This document shows, in pieces, positions 1 through 5,764 of a stretch of 6,289 nt of DNA. A model generated the notes under the pieces. That model was not told where the DNA came from. It did not search any database and saw only the letters and a program-made list of their open reading frames with translations. The stretch spans positions 1 through 6,289 of the forward strand of contig JAGGTW010000077.1 in the NCBI GenBank assembly GCA_021163585.1, written 5' to 3'. Within the stretch, counting starts at the first letter, position 1. Each line of letters begins with the position of its first letter. Both the position numbers and the translations under genes were made by a program. Source of the stretch: Desulfurococcales archaeon (GTDB taxonomy: Archaea > Thermoproteota > Thermoprotei_A > Sulfolobales > NBVN01).

Positions 1-172
1 CCTTGATCTTGCTGGCTAGAAGCCCTATGAAGACGAGGGCTTCACCAGCAACTAAGAACCACACACTTATTGACTCACCGTAAATAACATCAACAAGTGG
101 GACAAGGATCATCAGCAAGCCGAGAATTGTTAGAACCCCTAAGTACGCCTTAGCTATCCCTCTGAGGTTCAA
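1..172 (-). CDS. Small membrane protein of unknown function, N-terminal part (cut by left window edge)
   Basis: Reading the minus strand from a TTG at 172-170 gives 57 codons without a stop up to the window edge, so the C-terminus is missing. The protein starts MNLRGIAKAYLGVL and shows two hydrophobic stretches, about residues 9-30 and 36-54, separated by a short loop containing Asp, Tyr and Glu (VDVIYGES). A positively charged N-terminus precedes the first segment, which would put it on the cytoplasmic side. The TTG start is supported by GTGGTGA seven bases upstream (186-180 on the minus strand), a good archaeal ribosome binding site; an in-frame TGA lies just above it and no ATG or GTG comes before it. 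I do not recognise a family. It is divergent from hypF, which does not by itself imply a hydrogenase role. Reality of the gene is fairly likely; function is unknown. Confidence 0.6.
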   Translation of the reverse strand, partial: MNLRGIAKAYLGVLTILGLLMILVPLVDVIYGESISVWFLVAGEALVFIGLLASKIK

Positions 173-179
173 GGCGGTT

Positions 180-186
180 TCACCAC
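180..186 (-). promoter_or_regulatory. Ribosome binding site deciding a TTG start
   Basis: GTGGTGA on the minus strand matches the core of the archaeal anti-Shine-Dalgarno complement (GGAGGTGATC) and sits seven bases before the TTG at 172-170. It is the main argument that the leftmost minus-strand gene begins with TTG. Confidence 0.5.
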
Positions 187-221
187 ATACTAATCATAGC
201 CTCAAAATACTAGAACCCCAG

Positions 222-232
222 AATATAAAAGG
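222..232. promoter_or_regulatory. TATA box in the divergent intergenic region, probable hypF promoter
   Basis: The sequence AATATAAAAGG contains an archaeal TATA box (TATAAAA at 224-230). Reading rightwards, transcription would begin about 25 bases on, near 250-254, leaving a leader of roughly 15-19 bases before the hypF GTG at 269. On the other strand the same bases read CTTTTATATT, which would place a leftward start near 200 and a leader that includes the ribosome binding site of the minus-strand gene. The box may therefore serve either or both genes. No clear A-rich BRE is visible on either side. The assignment rests on sequence and spacing only. Confidence 0.5.
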
Positions 233-268
233 TTGGAGTAGTTTCTGCTAAGGGACAGGCAGAGAGCC

Positions 269-2617
269 GTGAAGTCAGCTAAAATAGTGGTCACGGGTAT
301 TGTGCAGGGAGTAGGCTTTAGACCAGCTATTTACAGACTAGCATCTAAGCTGAGCCTTAAGGGCTATGTAAGGAATGTAGGTGGCTCAGAAGTCGAGATA
401 TGGGTTGAGGGGAGTAAAGACTCTATTAAGGAATTCATAAGTCAGCTCCTGAGTAAATTGCCCCCGCCAGCTAAGTTAGAGTCAATACACATAGAATTTT
501 CAAGTCCTCGGGGCTTTAGGGAATTCAAGATAATGACGTCAATGAAGGGGAAGATCTATAGGTCTATGATACCTCCGGACATAGCATTATGTAGTGATTG
601 CTTAGCTGAAGTACTGGACCCCAGTGACAGGAGGTATAGGTACCCATTCAACTCATGTGCTTGGTGCGGGCCAAGATTCTCCATGATGTACACAACACCC
701 TATGATAGGGAAAATACCGCTATGAGGGTATTTCCACTATGTAATGACTGTGCAGGAGAGTACAGAGACCCTAATAACGTGAGGAGATTTCATGCGCAGG
801 GAATTAGCTGTCCGCGCTGCGGGCCTCGACTTGAGCTTAGGGATAACTCATGGCGTTTACTGGAGGTGGGAGATCCTCTGAGGGAGGCGGCGAAACTGAT
901 TAATGAAGGCTATATAGTTGCTGTCAAGGGCTTGGGAGGTTACCACATAGCTGCGCTGGCAACCGACGATGAGGTAGTAATTAAGTTGAGAAGGAGGAAG
1001 AACAGGCCTACTAAGCCATTCGCTATTATGGTGCTTGACATCGATACCGCATCTAAAGTTGTTGAGCTCGATGATAGCGCTATTAACATACTCACCTCTA
1101 TGGAAAGGCCTATAGTGTTGCTGCCCAAGAGAAAGGACTCCCCAGTATCCAAATTTGTGTCACCCGGACTGCGTATGGAGGGCGTTTTCCTACCATATAC
1201 ACCTCTACATTACTTGCTGGTAGCTGATATCAGGGATAGAGTTGCGATCATGACTAGCGGTAATGCTAAGGACCTGCCCATGTGTATTAATGAGGAGTGC
1301 GCGAGAAAGGTTCTCCTTAAATTCACTGACTATGTCCTGACACATAACAGGGAAATAGTCAATAGAGTAGATGACAGTGTTGTAAGGTTTACTTCAGGGG
1401 AGCCTGTCTTATTAAGAAGGGGTAGGGGTTATGCACCGAAGTGGGTCAAGCTTCCCTTAAAGCTCGGTAGACCTGCCATAGCTTTAGGTGCGGATATACA
1501 TAATGCTGGTGCGGTCGCATTCGATGATAAAGTAGTGCTTACTCAGTACATAGGAGAATTAAGTAATAGAGAAGTTGCCGAGGACTTGCTTAAGTACATC
1601 AACTTCTTTACTAAGGTGTACGGGCTATCGCTAGGGAGTTCTATTATTGTTGTTGATAAACACCCCAAGTACCTGTCTAGGGCACTTGGTGAGAAGTTGG
1701 TTGCTGAGAGCGGTGCGGAGGTAGTGCAGGTTCAGCACCACTACGCACATATTCTAGCTACGCTTGTGGATAGAGGATTATGGGATGGTAGATTTATTGG
1801 GTTAGCGCTGGATGGTGTAGGTTATGGTGATGACGGCAATATATGGGGCTGTGAGGTTCTCTTAATAGAGGCTGATGCAGGAAGGTATGAGAGGCTAGCA
1901 CGTATGAGGTACGTTAAGTCAACAGGCAGCGATAGGGACGTAATATACCCTGCTAGGATCCTGATATCTTTCTTAAGTGAATTTATGGATTTAGGTGAGA
2001 TCAGGGATCTCTACATAAAATTGGGCGTCATGAAGGATCTGCCCCTTAGAGAGTCCGAATTTAAGGCAGTAGCAGCGCAATTGGGTAGGGCATCCCCAAT
2101 TAAGGTCTCAAGCATAGGTAGGTTGCTGGACTCCATAGCGGTTCTGTTGAGTGTGTGTAGTGTCAGAACCTACGAAGGGGAGCCAGCGATACGTCTTGAA
2201 GCGGAGGCGGTAGGAGGTAGGTATGTGCTCGACAAGGAGATACACGGTAAGATGGTAGTATCCAGTAATGGGGTTTACGAGTTAGACTTCGTGCCACTAT
2301 TTAAAGAGCTGGTAGAGGTGCTTATGAGTGGTAGTGCCGACAAGCCCGCTACTAGGGACTTAGCGTACTCATCACTAGTGGCTATAGGGAGGGCTCTCGC
2401 TCTCATAGTTAAGAAAGTTGCTAGGGGGAGGAGGACCGAACCCTACATATTAATGGGTGGTGGTGCGGTAGTCAATGATGTAATAACCTCTACGGTCAGA
2501 AATGAGCTACATGATGAGGATATGTATGTATTGCTACCTAGGAAGATTCCACCTAATGACGGAGGTATTGCCTTAGGTCAGGTAGCAAGCCTGCTCGCAG
2601 GTGGTGGAGTTGATTGA
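269..2617 (+). CDS. hypF: Carbamoyltransferase HypF, [NiFe]-hydrogenase maturation
   Basis: HypF uses carbamoyl phosphate and ATP to form a carbamoyl-adenylate and transfers the carbamoyl group to the C-terminal Cys of HypE, the source of the CN ligands of the NiFe site; it acts in the cytoplasm. All expected domains are visible in 782 residues (E. coli HypF has 750). An acylphosphatase domain with GIVQGVGFRP at 10-19 is followed by two zinc fingers, C108/C111/C130/C133 and C158/C161/C181/C184. A YrdC-like domain covers about 200-390, with KRPF-like KPFAIM near 249-254 and TSGN at 329-332. A Kae1-like domain follows from about 400, with the metal motif H490/H494 in QHHYAH, DGVGYGDDG at 515-523, GGGAVVND near 730-737 and NDGGIALGQ at 763-771. 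The GTG start is the first possible one, as an in-frame TAG lies at 239-241. No strong ribosome binding site precedes it, which fits the short leader. The second finger has 19 residues between its Cys pairs, not 18. Identification is firm. Confidence 0.97.
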   Translation: MKSAKIVVTGIVQGVGFRPAIYRLASKLSLKGYVRNVGGSEVEIWVEGSKDSIKEFISQLLSKLPPPAKLESIHIEFSSPRGFREFKIMTSMKGKIYRSMIPPDIALCSDCLAEVLDPSDRRYRYPFNSCAWCGPRFSMMYTTPYDRENTAMRVFPLCNDCAGEYRDPNNVRRFHAQGISCPRCGPRLELRDNSWRLLEVGDPLREAAKLINEGYIVAVKGLGGYHIAALATDDEVVIKLRRRKNRPTKPFAIMVLDIDTASKVVELDDSAINILTSMERPIVLLPKRKDSPVSKFVSPGLRMEGVFLPYTPLHYLLVADIRDRVAIMTSGNAKDLPMCINEECARKVLLKFTDYVLTHNREIVNRVDDSVVRFTSGEPVLLRRGRGYAPKWVKLPLKLGRPAIALGADIHNAGAVAFDDKVVLTQYIGELSNREVAEDLLKYINFFTKVYGLSLGSSIIVVDKHPKYLSRALGEKLVAESGAEVVQVQHHYAHILATLVDRGLWDGRFIGLALDGVGYGDDGNIWGCEVLLIEADAGRYERLARMRYVKSTGSDRDVIYPARILISFLSEFMDLGEIRDLYIKLGVMKDLPLRESEFKAVAAQLGRASPIKVSSIGRLLDSIAVLLSVCSVRTYEGEPAIRLEAEAVGGRYVLDKEIHGKMVVSSNGVYELDFVPLFKELVEVLMSGSADKPATRDLAYSSLVAIGRALALIVKKVARGRRTEPYILMGGGAVVNDVITSTVRNELHDEDMYVLLPRKIPPNDGGIALGQVASLLAGGGVD

Positions 2618-3170
2618 GTACTTAGCAGGTATTGATGAGGTGCTTGAACTGCTGGTTAGATACTTACGTAAGGCACCTATTGTGGTGCTAGGTATTGGTA
2701 ATGAGCTGAGGCGTGATGACGGTTTTGGCTCATATCTAGCAAGGTCGCTGAGCAAGTATGTAAGTAGATATATGAAGTTGAAGGATGTACATATAATTGA
2801 TGCAGGTAACGCACCTGAGCTATACACTGACGTGCTTCGTAAGGCAAGCAATGGCTCAGTAATATTTATTGACTCCGTATGGAGTGGAGGTAGGCGCCCA
2901 GGGGACATAGTCGCTTTTGTCATTACACTTAATGAAGGTGACTTACCGCAACAGAAAGTCCACTTCGTGACCACGCATACACTGGACATTAAGATGGTAC
3001 TGAGGGCTGCAGGTATTCCGGAAGCACTAACCTTAGGTGTTGTACCTTCCTCCATAGATTTTGGGATAGGGCTAACCAAGCCCGTGGCTGAGGCATTTAC
3101 ACTCCTATTCACAGCATTTACTAGGTTCTTCATGAAGCTTGAAACTAAATCACTTCCATTTAGTTATTGA
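2601..3170 (+). CDS. HycI-type hydrogenase maturation peptidase (family M52)
   Basis: This nickel-dependent endopeptidase would trim the C-terminal tail of the hydrogenase large subunit after Ni insertion, closing the active site. The 189 residues carry the family signature GIGNELRRDDGFG (31-43). D40, D91 (in FIDSVW) and H126 (in VTTHTLD) align by position with the Ni ligands D16, D62 and H90 of E. coli HycI. Two further stretches resemble HycI more than HyaD or HybD: DAGNAPEL (67-74), compared with DGGSAPEN, and the LGVVPSSIDFG region at 145-155. This suits a group 4 hydrogenase. The frame overlaps the end of hypF, so the two are probably translationally coupled. The start is unsettled. GTG 2601 gives about 28 residues before the first beta strand, longer than usual. 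TTG 2610, just after AGGTGGTG, and GTG 2640 are alternatives. The target is probably the large subunit encoded downstream, which keeps such a tail. Confidence 0.9.
   Translation: MVELIEYLAGIDEVLELLVRYLRKAPIVVLGIGNELRRDDGFGSYLARSLSKYVSRYMKLKDVHIIDAGNAPELYTDVLRKASNGSVIFIDSVWSGGRRPGDIVAFVITLNEGDLPQQKVHFVTTHTLDIKMVLRAAGIPEALTLGVVPSSIDFGIGLTKPVAEAFTLLFTAFTRFFMKLETKSLPFSY
3143..3165 (+). repeat. Short perfect inverted repeat at the end of the peptidase gene
   Basis: AACTAAAT (3143-3150) and ATTTAGTT (3158-3165) are perfect inverted copies around a 7-base loop, ending just before the TGA at 3168-3170. The stem is nearly all A-T, so as RNA it would be weak at high temperature, and no T-run follows directly. 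It may be an mRNA 3'-end signal of the hypF-peptidase operon or chance. Confidence 0.35.
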
Positions 3171-3279
3171 GTTCTACTTAGAGTGGAATTACATTGCTGA
3201 AGTATGAACTTATAAGTTTAAACAGTTTTCAGTAGGCAAGTCTTTTTATGCTTCCGTATATGGATATTGGGAGTAAGTA
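3171..3279 (+). promoter_or_regulatory. Intergenic promoter region of the hydrogenase operon
   Basis: This 109-base gap is AT-rich and holds two candidate archaeal promoter boxes. The first, ACTTATAAG within the 12-base perfect palindrome AACTTATAAGTT (3207-3218), would start transcription near 3240 and leave a leader of about 40 bases. The second, CTTTTTATG (3242-3250), would start it near 3270-3275 and give an almost leaderless message. The T-run at 3243-3247 could instead be part of a terminator for the upstream peptidase gene. GGGAG at 3269-3273, six bases before the GTG at 3280, is a modest ribosome binding site and would only be used with the longer leader. I cannot decide between the boxes from sequence alone. 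Confidence 0.5.
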
Positions 3280-3699
3280 GTGGGTGAGAAGCTAATAAGG
3301 TACTCCCCATGGCTGATTCACTTTAATACTGGTGCGTGCAATGGTTGCGATATAGAAGTATTAGCTGCCCTGACACCTTTTTTCGACCCTGAGCGTATGG
3401 GTGTTAAGTTAGCTCCAAACCCAAGGCACGCCGATATTATGGTGGTTACTGGTGCAGTAACTAAGAAAGCCGCTTCCAGACTGAAGAGATTATATGAACA
3501 GATGCCCTCACCAAAGTATGTTATTGCTGTAGGTGCGTGCGCCATCAGCGGAGGCGTTTTCGCTGGATCCTACTCAACAGTATCGGGTGCAGATAAGGTA
3601 GTCCCTGTAGACATGTATGTCCCGGGCTGCCCGCCCAAGCCTGAGGCAATACTTGATGGAATAGTCAAACTACTTTTAAAGGTGGGTCGTGGTGGGTGA
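3280..3699 (+). CDS. mbhJ: Membrane-bound [NiFe] hydrogenase small subunit (NuoB/MbhJ-like)
   Basis: The electron-transferring small subunit of a group 4 hydrogenase holds the [4Fe-4S] cluster next to the NiFe centre. The 139-residue protein contains the four cluster ligands of the NuoB family: C20 and C23 in GACNGCDIE, C87 in GACAISGG and C117 in VPGCPPKPE. There is no signal peptide and no additional ferredoxin domain, so it is the short Mbh/Ech-type form and not the long small subunit of uptake hydrogenases. VTGAVTKK (56-63) is also a family motif. The GTG start is the only sensible one: ATG 3249 and the in-frame ATG 3261 after it both run into the TAG at 3278-3280. The end overlaps the NuoC-like gene by 11 bases. 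Family identity is certain; the symbol follows the Pyrococcus Mbh naming because of the Mrp-type genes downstream. Confidence 0.93.
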   Translation: MGEKLIRYSPWLIHFNTGACNGCDIEVLAALTPFFDPERMGVKLAPNPRHADIMVVTGAVTKKAASRLKRLYEQMPSPKYVIAVGACAISGGVFAGSYSTVSGADKVVPVDMYVPGCPPKPEAILDGIVKLLLKVGRGG

Positions 3700-4135
3700 G
3701 CTACTTAACTACCTCAGAAATATTGCTAAGGAGTTCAAGGAGCACGTCGACCAGGGTAGGAGGTATATAGTAGTTATTGACGCGGGTAAGGTGAGGGAAG
3801 TAGCGGCTAAGATCAGGGAGTTAGGCAGGGAGACTTACTTATCAACGATCTCAACAGTTGACTTAATTCAGGATGGGATCATACAATTAAACTACTGCTT
3901 CTGGTCTCTGGAGGAGAAAGCCTTGATAGTGCTCAGAGTTAACTTACCTAGAGATAACCCCCGAATACAGACGATATCAGACATCATACCAGGTGCCTGT
4001 AATGGGGAGCAGGAGGCTTATGACTTAATGGGTATTTACTTCGACGGAAACCCCAGTCTCAGAAGAACATTCCTAGCGCCTGAGGAGGTGGCTAAGGAGG
4101 GCGTTTTTCCGCTAAGGAAGGACTATAAGGGGTGA
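3689..4135 (+). CDS. mbhK: Membrane-bound hydrogenase NuoC-like subunit (30 kDa subunit family, MbhK-like)
   Basis: This is a structural subunit of the peripheral arm, homologous to the 30-kDa subunit of Complex I, with no cofactor. The family signature lies in the second half of the 148 residues: a central STVDLIQDG region (55-63), then PGACNGEQEAYDLMGIYF (101-118), which corresponds to the Complex I ERE-YDxxGI block, then GNPSLRRTFL (120-129) and the closing FPLRKDY (140-146). The N-terminal half is lysine- and arginine-rich and not diagnostic. GTG 3689 and the directly following GTG 3692 are both possible starts. The ribosome binding site AAGGTGGG at 3679-3686 is better spaced for 3692, so the true protein may be one residue shorter. 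The gene is coupled at both ends: it overlaps the small-subunit gene upstream, and its TGA lies inside the ribosome binding site of the large-subunit gene. It lacks any fusion to NuoD as seen in HycE. Confidence 0.88.
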   Translation: MVGELLNYLRNIAKEFKEHVDQGRRYIVVIDAGKVREVAAKIRELGRETYLSTISTVDLIQDGIIQLNYCFWSLEEKALIVLRVNLPRDNPRIQTISDIIPGACNGEQEAYDLMGIYFDGNPSLRRTFLAPEEVAKEGVFPLRKDYKG

Positions 4136-4137
4136 TC
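4128..4137 (+). promoter_or_regulatory. Strong ribosome binding site overlapping a stop codon; decides the large-subunit start
   Basis: AGGGGTGATC differs at one place from a full complement of the archaeal 16S rRNA 3' end. The stop codon TGA of the NuoC-like gene (4133-4135) is contained in it. Its position favours ATG 4141 over GTG 4132, since the GTG lies inside the site itself. Confidence 0.7.
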
Positions 4138-4140
4138 TTC

Positions 4141-5301
4141 ATGTCAGTCATTGAGATTCCTGTAGGTCCACAGCATCCAGCTCTCCACGAGCCAATAATG
4201 CTCAGGGTCAGACTAGATGGCGAGGAAGTTGTTGGTGTTGATGTTGTTACAGGGTATAATCACCGAGGTGTTGAGAAACTAAGTGAGAGCCGCAGTTGGG
4301 TGAGGAACATATATTTATTCAGCAGGATCTGCGGGATATGTAACACTGTTCACCAGCAGGCTTATGTCCAAGGCGTGGAGAAGTTGATGGGGGTTGAGCC
4401 GCCTCCTAGGGCAAACTACATTAGGACGATAATGATGGAGCTGGAGAGGATACACTCGCACATGATCATATGTGCTATCATGGCTGAGGTAATAGGGTTT
4501 GACAGCTTATTCATGTTGATGATGAGGGACAGAGAAGTTGTTATGGGGTTGAAGGAGTTAATTGCTGGTAATAGAGTTCATGCTGACATACATATCTTTG
4601 GTGGTGTTAAGAGGGATATCGATGACAAGATAAGAGATACTGTACTCCGTAAGCTGGAGCGGGTTGAGGAGAGAATTAAGTACTATAGGAGGGTATTTGA
4701 GGAGGACTTCACAATACGTAAGAGGTTAGTTGATGCTGGAGTAATAAAGTACCATGAAGCAATAGAGTACTCTCTAGTCGGTCCGACACTCAGGGGGTCA
4801 GGTGTTAAGTCAGACGTGAGGGCTGACGACCCATACGCAGCTTATGCTGAAATACCGTTTAACGTAATTACCAGAGATGAAGGGGATTCTTGGGCTAGGA
4901 TGCTGGTTAGATTAGATGAGGCTCTCGAGTCTGTTTATATGGTTAGGTATGCCTTAGAGCACCTGCCCGGCGGTCCTGCAGTACCTAAGAACATCAAGAG
5001 AGCTGCCCCGCCAGGTGAGGTATTTTCTAGGGCTGAAGCCCCCAGGGGCGAGCTGTTCTACCACATAATTAGTAAGGGCGGGCAGAATCCTTACAGGGTT
5101 AAGGTCAGAACACCATCATTTAATAACATCGTAAATGGTGTGTTTGCGTACAGAGGGGCAAGGCTTGCGGACGTTCCAGTCATACTGACTTCATTCGATC
5201 CTTGTATTTCATGTACTGAAAGAGTGCTGGTTGTTGATGAAAGTAGAGGGGTCAAGAGGTACGTAAGATTGAAGGAGCTTTCCCGCAACCAGGGGTGGTA
5301 G
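4141..5301 (+). CDS. mbhL: Membrane-bound [NiFe] hydrogenase catalytic large subunit (NuoD/MbhL-like)
   Basis: This is the catalytic subunit that binds the NiFe(CN)2CO centre and would reduce protons with electrons from ferredoxin. Numbering is from ATG 4141 (386 residues). The first Ni-binding motif is intact as RICGIC (C64, C67) with H71 after it, and the second as DPCISCTER (C355, C358). HRGVE at 41-45 is the conserved block with a Glu near the active site, and RAEAPRGEL (297-305) is another family signature. These four Cys separate it from NuoD of Complex I and from Mbs/Mbx-like relatives that lack some of them. After R361, 25 residues remain (VLVVDESRG..., ending RNQGW); by analogy with HycE this tail is cut off by a HycI-type peptidase, and one is encoded upstream. 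A longer reading from GTG 4132 is possible but would begin inside the ribosome binding site. The next gene begins one base after the stop. The subgroup (4d or a related archaeal one) needs a tree. Confidence 0.95.
   Translation: MSVIEIPVGPQHPALHEPIMLRVRLDGEEVVGVDVVTGYNHRGVEKLSESRSWVRNIYLFSRICGICNTVHQQAYVQGVEKLMGVEPPPRANYIRTIMMELERIHSHMIICAIMAEVIGFDSLFMLMMRDREVVMGLKELIAGNRVHADIHIFGGVKRDIDDKIRDTVLRKLERVEERIKYYRRVFEEDFTIRKRLVDAGVIKYHEAIEYSLVGPTLRGSGVKSDVRADDPYAAYAEIPFNVITRDEGDSWARMLVRLDEALESVYMVRYALEHLPGGPAVPKNIKRAAPPGEVFSRAEAPRGELFYHIISKGGQNPYRVKVRTPSFNNIVNGVFAYRGARLADVPVILTSFDPCISCTERVLVVDESRGVKRYVRLKELSRNQGW
5291..5298 (+). promoter_or_regulatory. Ribosome binding site of the NuoI-like gene
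   Basis: AGGGGTGG lies four bases before ATG 5303 and inside the last codons of the large-subunit gene, supporting the chosen start and translational coupling of the two subunits. Confidence 0.6.
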
Positions 5302-5302
5302 A

Positions 5303-5713
5303 ATGCTCAAATTACTTAAGGAAATAGTATCGAATGTGTTTAAGAAGCCGGTAACTATCGAGTACCCGAAAGTCAAACCTGCCCCCACAGAAAGGCTCAG
5401 GGGGAGGCAGTACCCTGACTTGAGAAAGTGCATAGGGTGTTCACTATGCTTCATAGACTGTCCTTCAAATGCTATTAAGATGGAGAAGCTGCCAAGGCAA
5501 CTCCCACATAATAAGAGAGGTATTTTCCCTGTAATTGACTACGGTAAGTGTCTATTCTGTTACCAGTGTGTTTTCGTGTGTCCGGTAAAGGCATATGTAG
5601 TGACAACAGATTATGAGCTCGCTGGTTCCGAACTGGAGAACTCAGAACGGTTGAGTCTCGAAACAATGCCTGAAGTACCACGCCAAGAAGAGCAGGGTAG
5701 TCAAGGGAGGTAA
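5303..5713 (+). CDS. mbhN: Membrane-bound hydrogenase ferredoxin-type subunit, 2x[4Fe-4S] (NuoI/MbhN-like)
   Basis: This is the electron entry subunit of the peripheral arm: it takes electrons from reduced ferredoxin and passes them to the small subunit. The 136 residues contain two complete [4Fe-4S] motifs, CIGCSLCFIDCP (C43, C46, C49, C53) and CLFCYQCVFVCP (C83, C86, C89, C93), separated by a 29-residue linker, as in NuoI. The N-terminus (about residues 1-40) is basic and carries IEYPKVKP and RLRGR-QYPDL, a segment typical of NuoI/MbhN that packs against the other subunits. From about residue 104 the tail is rich in Glu, Gln and Ser (ending QEEQGSQGR) and looks disordered. The start ATG 5303 follows the large-subunit stop by one base. 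In Pyrococcus mbh and in many Complex I clusters a NuoH-type membrane gene lies between NuoD and NuoI; here there is none. Its stop codon forms the left edge of an inverted repeat. Confidence 0.92.
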   Translation: MLKLLKEIVSNVFKKPVTIEYPKVKPAPTERLRGRQYPDLRKCIGCSLCFIDCPSNAIKMEKLPRQLPHNKRGIFPVIDYGKCLFCYQCVFVCPVKAYVVTTDYELAGSELENSERLSLETMPEVPRQEEQGSQGR

Positions 5714-5753
5714 AATAATTGATTAAACTTAATTTACTGCTTCAATTATTTTA
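5711..5753 (+). repeat. Perfect 12-base inverted repeat between hydrogenase and antiporter modules
   Basis: TAAAATAATTGA (5711-5722) and TCAATTATTTTA (5742-5753) are exact reverse complements around a 19-base loop. The left arm starts with the stop codon of the NuoI-like gene. The right arm ends on the first base of the next ribosome binding site, AGGGGGAG (5753-5760). With one G-C pair per stem the RNA hairpin would be weak at high temperature, so a protein-binding operator or a processing site is as likely as a terminator. An AT-rich internal promoter in the loop cannot be excluded. Confidence 0.55.
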
Positions 5754-5760
5754 GGGGGAG
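5753..5760 (+). promoter_or_regulatory. Ribosome binding site of the MrpF-like gene
   Basis: AGGGGGAG lies four bases before ATG 5765 and directly abuts the right arm of the inverted repeat, so folding of that repeat could affect its exposure. It supports ATG 5765; the GTG at 5760 in another frame soon meets a stop. Confidence 0.6.
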
Positions 5761-5764
5761 TGGG

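Noticed and set aside
940..1152. Minus-strand open frame inside hypF
   Set aside because: Low-complexity Ser/Leu translation opposite the conserved YrdC domain; a shadow of hypF codon usage.
2573..3133. Long open frame on the minus strand (186 codons) opposite the peptidase gene
   Set aside because: It is exactly antisense to a gene with clear catalytic motifs, its translation is Ser/Thr-rich without family signatures, and no ribosome binding site or promoter supports it.
3241..3250. T-run at 3243-3247 as a terminator
   Set aside because: Only five T residues, closely followed by the start of the next gene, and equally well explained as a TATA-like box; not called as a separate terminator.
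3318..3545. Minus-strand open frame inside the small-subunit gene
   Set aside because: Antisense to conserved Cys motifs of the NuoB-like protein and without independent signals.
5091..5681. Three short minus-strand open frames (5091-5288, 5209-5454, 5475-5681)
   Set aside because: All lie opposite the large-subunit and NuoI-like genes, overlap each other or abut arbitrarily, and have no recognisable motifs.
3280..5713. Reading of the four-gene set as part of Complex I or an Fpo-type dehydrogenase
   Set aside because: The NuoD-like protein has both CxxC Ni-binding motifs and a cleavable tail, and hydrogenase maturation genes are adjacent; Complex I subunits lack these.
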